DNA from: JBFAPK01 sp040676675
Lineage (GTDB): Bacteria > Actinomycetota > Actinomycetes > Mycobacteriales > Micromonosporaceae
Length of the DNA stretch: 64,000 bases
NCBI RefSeq assembly: GCF_040676675.1
Contig: NZ_JBFAPK010000018.1
Span: forward strand, 62,001-126,000
Reading direction: 5' to 3'
Part shown: positions 60,864 through 64,000 of the stretch, in pieces
How the letters are laid out: every line of letters begins with the position of its first letter
Numbering within the stretch: position 1 is the stretch's first letter
Made by a program: the position numbers and the translations under genes
Notes under the pieces: model-generated
Told to the model about the DNA's origin: nothing
The model's database searches: none
The model's input: only the letters and a program-made list of their open reading frames with translations

Positions 60864-62102
60864 TCAGGCGCCCACCGAGGCGAGGTAGCTGCCGGCCCGG
60901 TGTGGATCCAGGAACCAGTGCTGGAAGTCCGCCGGGTCGGAGAATCCGTTCGCGAAGCGCCGCGCGACCTGCTCGTTCTGGGCGGCGGCGCTGAGGATGC
61001 GCTGTACGTGCGCCGGCAGCGGCCGGAGCATGAGGTTGGTCCAGGCGGTGACCGGCTCGCCGACCCGGGCCCAGAACTGCTCGAACGTCTGCTCCATCCA
61101 GGCGCGGTCGAACGGCTGGTCGCCGCGGGCCAGGATGGCGCCGAGGTAGGCGGCGGCGCACTTCGCCGCCGTGTTGCTGCCCTGCCCGGTGATCGGGTCG
61201 TTCGAGACCACCACGTCCGCCATGCCGAACACCAGCCCGCCGGACGGGAGGACGGCGGCCGGCCGCCGTACCGTCGGGGTGTAGCGACCGGAGAGGGTGG
61301 CGCGGGCGTCGGTCAGCTCGACCTCGGCGCAGCGGTCGTAGATCCACGGCGTGTACTGCCGGATCAGGTCGACGGTCAGCTTCAGGTGCTCGGCCGGGTC
61401 GAGCCGTTCCTTCCACAGGTCCAGCGGCGTGTCCGGTACCGCCTCCCAGAAGAGGATGTCGCAGTCGCCCGTGCGGGTCAGGGCGGGGATGACGAAGAGC
61501 TCGCCCAACCCCGGCACCACGTTGATCTCGACCTTTCGCCCCTGGTACGCGGGGTCGCGCCGCATGCCGTGCACGTACGCCACCGCCAGGCCCCGCTGCG
61601 GGGCGGTGAAGGTGGACCGGACGGGATCGCGGTCGAAGACGCTGACCAGTTCGGCCTTGCCGGCCGCCACGATGGTCAGGTCGTAGCGGCCCAGCCGGGT
61701 CAGCCCGTCCAGGTCCCCGGTGGTCACGCCCTGGTAGTGGACGGTGCCGCCGCGGTCCTCGAAGAGCTCCAGCCAGGCGGCCATCTTGATCCGCTGGTCG
61801 GTGCTCGACGCCGGCTCGTCCAGCCGCCCCAGCGCGCTGAGCACCCGCTCGCCGGGCGGGGCGGAGACCGAGAGGTGGACCGCCTCGATCGGTGGGACCT
61901 GCTCCTCCCACAGCTGCAGGCCGTACGCCCGCTCCGTCCGCAGCGCCTGCCCGAACATCGCCTGGGTGCTCATCACCCAGCCGTTGCGGATCTCATCGGG
62001 GGTACGCGCCGACATGATTGTCACGTCGTACCCCTCGGCGAGCAGGCACAGCCCGAGCTGGAGACCGGACTGCCCGGCGCCGACGATGAGAACCCTGCGC
62101 AT
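60864..62102 (-). CDS. Styrene/indole monooxygenase family, FAD-dependent oxygenase
   Basis: The 412-residue protein matches StyA in length and layout: FAD site VGAGQSGLQLGL at the N terminus, VAAGKAEL, FTAPQRGLAV, FGMADVVVSNDPITGQGSNTA and the C-terminal WTNLMLRPLPAHVQ. StyA enzymes epoxidise styrene or indole with FADH2 from a separate reductase, which is not in this window. Next to a tryptophanase, indole is the obvious substrate. It lies 24 bp after cvnD, with GGAGAGG upstream. Confidence 0.87.
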   Translation of the reverse strand: MRRVLIVGAGQSGLQLGLCLLAEGYDVTIMSARTPDEIRNGWVMSTQAMFGQALRTERAYGLQLWEEQVPPIEAVHLSVSAPPGERVLSALGRLDEPASSTDQRIKMAAWLELFEDRGGTVHYQGVTTGDLDGLTRLGRYDLTIVAAGKAELVSVFDRDPVRSTFTAPQRGLAVAYVHGMRRDPAYQGRKVEINVVPGLGELFVIPALTRTGDCDILFWEAVPDTPLDLWKERLDPAEHLKLTVDLIRQYTPWIYDRCAEVELTDARATLSGRYTPTVRRPAAVLPSGGLVFGMADVVVSNDPITGQGSNTAAKCAAAYLGAILARGDQPFDRAWMEQTFEQFWARVGEPVTAWTNLMLRPLPAHVQRILSAAAQNEQVARRFANGFSDPADFQHWFLDPHRAGSYLASVGA

Positions 62103-62126
62103 CCGTCCGTACCTCTCCGCGATCCG

Positions 62127-62732
62127 CTATCGCACCGTGACCGGGCCGGCCGCGGCGCTGGTGCGCTCCATGGCGTGCACCACCACCGCGAGCAGCGCCT
62201 GGGCCACCGAGGCCCGGTCCCGCGCGTCGCAGGTGATCAGCGGCACGTTGGGGGAGAGCGCGAGCGCCTGCCGTACGTCGTCCAGGTGGTGCGTCTGTAC
62301 CCCGTCGAACAGGTTGATGGCGACCACGAACGGCAGGTCGCTGTCCTGCTCGAAGTAGTTCACGGCGGCGAAGGAGGCGGCCAGCCGCCGGGTGTCGGCG
62401 AGTACGAGCGCACCGCTGGCGCCCCGGCAGATGTCGTCCCACATCGGCCAGAACCGGGCCTGTCCGGGCGTACCGAAGAGGTAGAGCACCAGGTCCCGGT
62501 CGATGGTCAGCCGCCCGAAGTCCATCGCGACGGTCGTGGTGACCTTGTCCATCCCCGGGTCGAGCGGATCGACGCTCTCGCTCGCGGCGGTCATCCACGC
62601 CTCGGTGTTGATCGGCGGGATCTCCGAGATCGCCCCGACACAGGTGGTCTTGCCAACCCCGAAACCGCCGGCGATGACGATCTTCGCCGAGGTCAGCATC
62701 GGGTTATCGGGTGCGTTGGCGTAGGCCGTCAC
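62127..62732 (-). CDS. cvnD: Conservon GTP/ATP-binding protein CvnD
   Basis: The 201-residue small GTPase-like protein has P-loop GGFGVGKTT (22-30), switch-like TTVAMDFGRL, LFGTPGQARFW, and the base-contact region VVAINLFDG. CvnD proteins interact with the roadblock and DUF742 partners in a membrane complex resembling eukaryotic G-protein systems. Its start overlaps the DUF742 gene by 29 bp. Confidence 0.92.
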   Translation of the reverse strand: MTAYANAPDNPMLTSAKIVIAGGFGVGKTTCVGAISEIPPINTEAWMTAASESVDPLDPGMDKVTTTVAMDFGRLTIDRDLVLYLFGTPGQARFWPMWDDICRGASGALVLADTRRLAASFAAVNYFEQDSDLPFVVAINLFDGVQTHHLDDVRQALALSPNVPLITCDARDRASVAQALLAVVVHAMERTSAAAGPVTVR

Positions 62733-63051
62733 GGAGTTTCTCCAGGAGCCGGAAGTCGAACGGAGAGCTGTAGGTTTCCGCGTGGACCAGCAGGTGGTTC
62801 GAGGCGGCGAGGTCGTCCACCACCACCCGGGTCACGCCGAGCGAGATCCCCGACATGGCGGAGAGCTCGGCCACGGACTTGGTCTCGGCGGCGCACTCGT
62901 AGAGCGAACGCGCCTCGGGCAGCAGGGTGGCGGCGAACCGCGCGTCGTAGTACGGCACCGAGACCAGCGTGTGCACCAGCAGCGGCTGGCGGGTCCGGGT
63001 CCGGCCCCTGGTCAGCACGTACGGCCGTACCTTCCAATGTGTTGCGGCCAC
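62704..63051 (-). CDS. cvnC: Conservon DUF742 protein CvnC
   Basis: The 115-residue DUF742 protein shows WKVRPYVLTRGRTR and the winged-helix-like LSAMSGISLGVTRVVVDDLAASNHL and the end SPFDFRLLEKLRDGLR. GTG at 63051 is chosen because AGGGAG lies 8 bases before it; a GTG at 63060 overlaps that site. Confidence 0.9.
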   Translation of the reverse strand: MAATHWKVRPYVLTRGRTRTRQPLLVHTLVSVPYYDARFAATLLPEARSLYECAAETKSVAELSAMSGISLGVTRVVVDDLAASNHLLVHAETYSSPFDFRLLEKLRDGLRQRTR

Positions 63052-63084
63052 CGCTGACACTCCCTGTTCTGACCGTTGTGATGG

Positions 63085-63519
63085 TTACCGGCTCGCGCTG
63101 ATCCGGTGCAGCTGGGTGCGCAGCTGCGGGGTGAGCAGGTGCCCCACCGCGCCGACCAGCTGGGTCATCCGGTACGCGACCGTACGCAGGTTGCAGCCCG
63201 CGGTGGCGACGACCGCGAGCCCGGCCGAGCTGCCGACCCGCATGAAGAGCAGGTGCCCGTGCGGCAGCCGGATCGTCAGGTACTCCGAGGCGCCCAGGTT
63301 CAGCAGGGCGGCGCTGCGGTCCGCCATGCTGATCAACCCGGCGGTCAGCGCCGCGAGCTGGTCACCGAGGTCGCGCGGTACCGCGTCGGAGGCGACGAGT
63401 TGCAGCCCGTCCAGCGAGACCAGCACGACGTGCGTCACGTCGGGCACCTCGTCGGCGAACTGCCGGATCAGCCAGGCGAACTCCTGCGGCGAGCGGCCGC
63501 CGTTGGCGTCGTGACTCAC
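63085..63519 (-). CDS. cvnB: Conservon roadblock/LC7 protein CvnB
   Basis: The 144-residue roadblock/LC7 protein shows FADEVPDVTHVVLVSLDGLQL and GAASEYLTI-like segment GASEYLTIRLPHG, with AGCNLRTVAYRM near the end. It is expected to bind CvnD. GTG at 63519 overlaps the stop of the upstream kinase gene (GTGA, 63516-63519). Confidence 0.92.
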   Translation of the reverse strand: MSHDANGGRSPQEFAWLIRQFADEVPDVTHVVLVSLDGLQLVASDAVPRDLGDQLAALTAGLISMADRSAALLNLGASEYLTIRLPHGHLLFMRVGSSAGLAVVATAGCNLRTVAYRMTQLVGAVGHLLTPQLRTQLHRISASR

Positions 63520-64000
63520 CGCGACCACCCTCCCGGCGCCGGCACCCCGCCGGCCCGCTCCGCGTCGACCGGGCCGCCCGCCCGTCCGTCCTCGCCCAGA
63601 CCGGCGGCGCGTTGGGCGTCGAAGACCCCCGCGGCGAAGTCGGCGGTCTCGTCGGGCCAGGTGCCGTGGTCCGTCGGCGCGACCGGCACCGGCTGGGCCG
63701 TACCCGCGCCGCCCGGCGGGTTGCGCAGGCTGGCCACCACGCGTACCGGCAGGTCACCGGGCGCTCCGGCCGGGGCCGCGGACCCCGCCGGTACGGGTGG
63801 CCGCCGCGTGGCGGCGGGCTCGGCGTGCCCGACGGCGGGCTCGGCGTGGCCGCCGGGCCGAAGCGGCTCGGCGTACCCGGCGGGCGGGACGCCTCGGTGC
63901 GCCGGATCGACGTAGAGGTTGGTACGCGCGGCGGCCTCGGCCGGCACGGCCTGGGCCCCCCGCTGCCCCGGCCCGGCGGCGTTCAGCGGGATGGCGCAGA
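63516..64000 (-). CDS. cvnA: Conservon sensor kinase CvnA, C-terminal tail (partial)
   Basis: About 161 codons are visible, open to the right edge. They encode a Pro/Ala/Gly-rich tail (NLYVDPAHRG, GHAEPAVGHAEPAAT) without a catalytic domain. Identity as the nitrate-sensor-like histidine kinase is inferred from position before cvnB-C-D and from the disordered tails usual in CvnA. The kinase domain would lie beyond 64000. Confidence 0.7.
   Translation of the reverse strand, partial: CAIPLNAAGPGQRGAQAVPAEAAARTNLYVDPAHRGVPPAGYAEPLRPGGHAEPAVGHAEPAATRRPPVPAGSAAPAGAPGDLPVRVVASLRNPPGGAGTAQPVPVAPTDHGTWPDETADFAAGVFDAQRAAGLGEDGRAGGPVDAERAGGVPAPGGWSR

Overview
The window is about 73% G+C, with short gene overlaps (ATGA/GTGA), many GTG starts, mycothiol chemistry (Mca), a conservon and a tRNA-Leu(UAA). 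This points to a filamentous high-GC actinomycete. Gene content and repeat style look like Micromonosporaceae (Micromonospora or close kin), but this is an inference from style and not from a database match.

Left part (1-14.2 kb): a divergent locus. A ROK repressor, an M81 metallopeptidase and a ROK kinase read leftwards. A family-5 ABC importer with fused ATPases and a CutC-like protein read rightwards. A DUF885 peptidase, NudC and a lipoprotein follow. From 14.4 to 19.1 kb lies the actinobacterial eno-divIC-DUF501-ppx block, interrupted by an amino-acid acetyltransferase and a ribbon-helix-helix antitoxin whose Doc toxin is reduced to 40 codons. From 19.3 to 24.5 kb are small accessory genes, a frameshifted P-loop kinase, a PadR-HAAS pair and an LppU-like protein.

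Middle part (24.8-50.7 kb): a dienelactone-hydrolase-like pseudoenzyme with UdgB, a tightly overlapped DUF4129/MoxR/DUF58 operon, type II NADH dehydrogenase, a large membrane protein and tRNA-Leu(UAA). Then come tandem Bax-inhibitor-1 paralogs, a thiolase, tandem SGNH hydrolases, a transsulfuration pair (cystathionine beta-synthase; cystathionine gamma-synthase facing a HIT protein over a shared promoter), an HtrA-like protease, RNase Z, MsrA, an amidase and threonine deaminase. Between msrA and RNase Z is a lower-GC stretch that looks like an undescribed structured RNA.

Right part (50.8-64 kb): a Tat-exported protein, GreA, DUF4307, mycothiol S-conjugate amidase, a membrane GGDEF-EAL protein, a secreted beta-propeller lectin-like protein, then a leftward operon of conservon genes (cvnA-B-C-D) running into a styrene/indole monooxygenase and a tryptophanase. 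That last operon is the best candidate for an unusual system: a G-protein-like signalling module joined to enzymes predicted to make and oxidise indole.

Themes across the window: (1) at least a dozen genes have a TANNNT -10 box exactly 6-7 bases before the start codon and so look leaderless; (2) two families of long palindromes recur between genes (family A at 21.97, 36.76 and 59.28 kb; family B at 32.21 and 42.30 kb); (3) I see in-frame TTA codons in only three genes (NADH dehydrogenase, GGDEF-EAL, lectin), and the cognate bldA-type tRNA is in the same window. No CRISPR array, rRNA, insertion sequence or prophage was seen.
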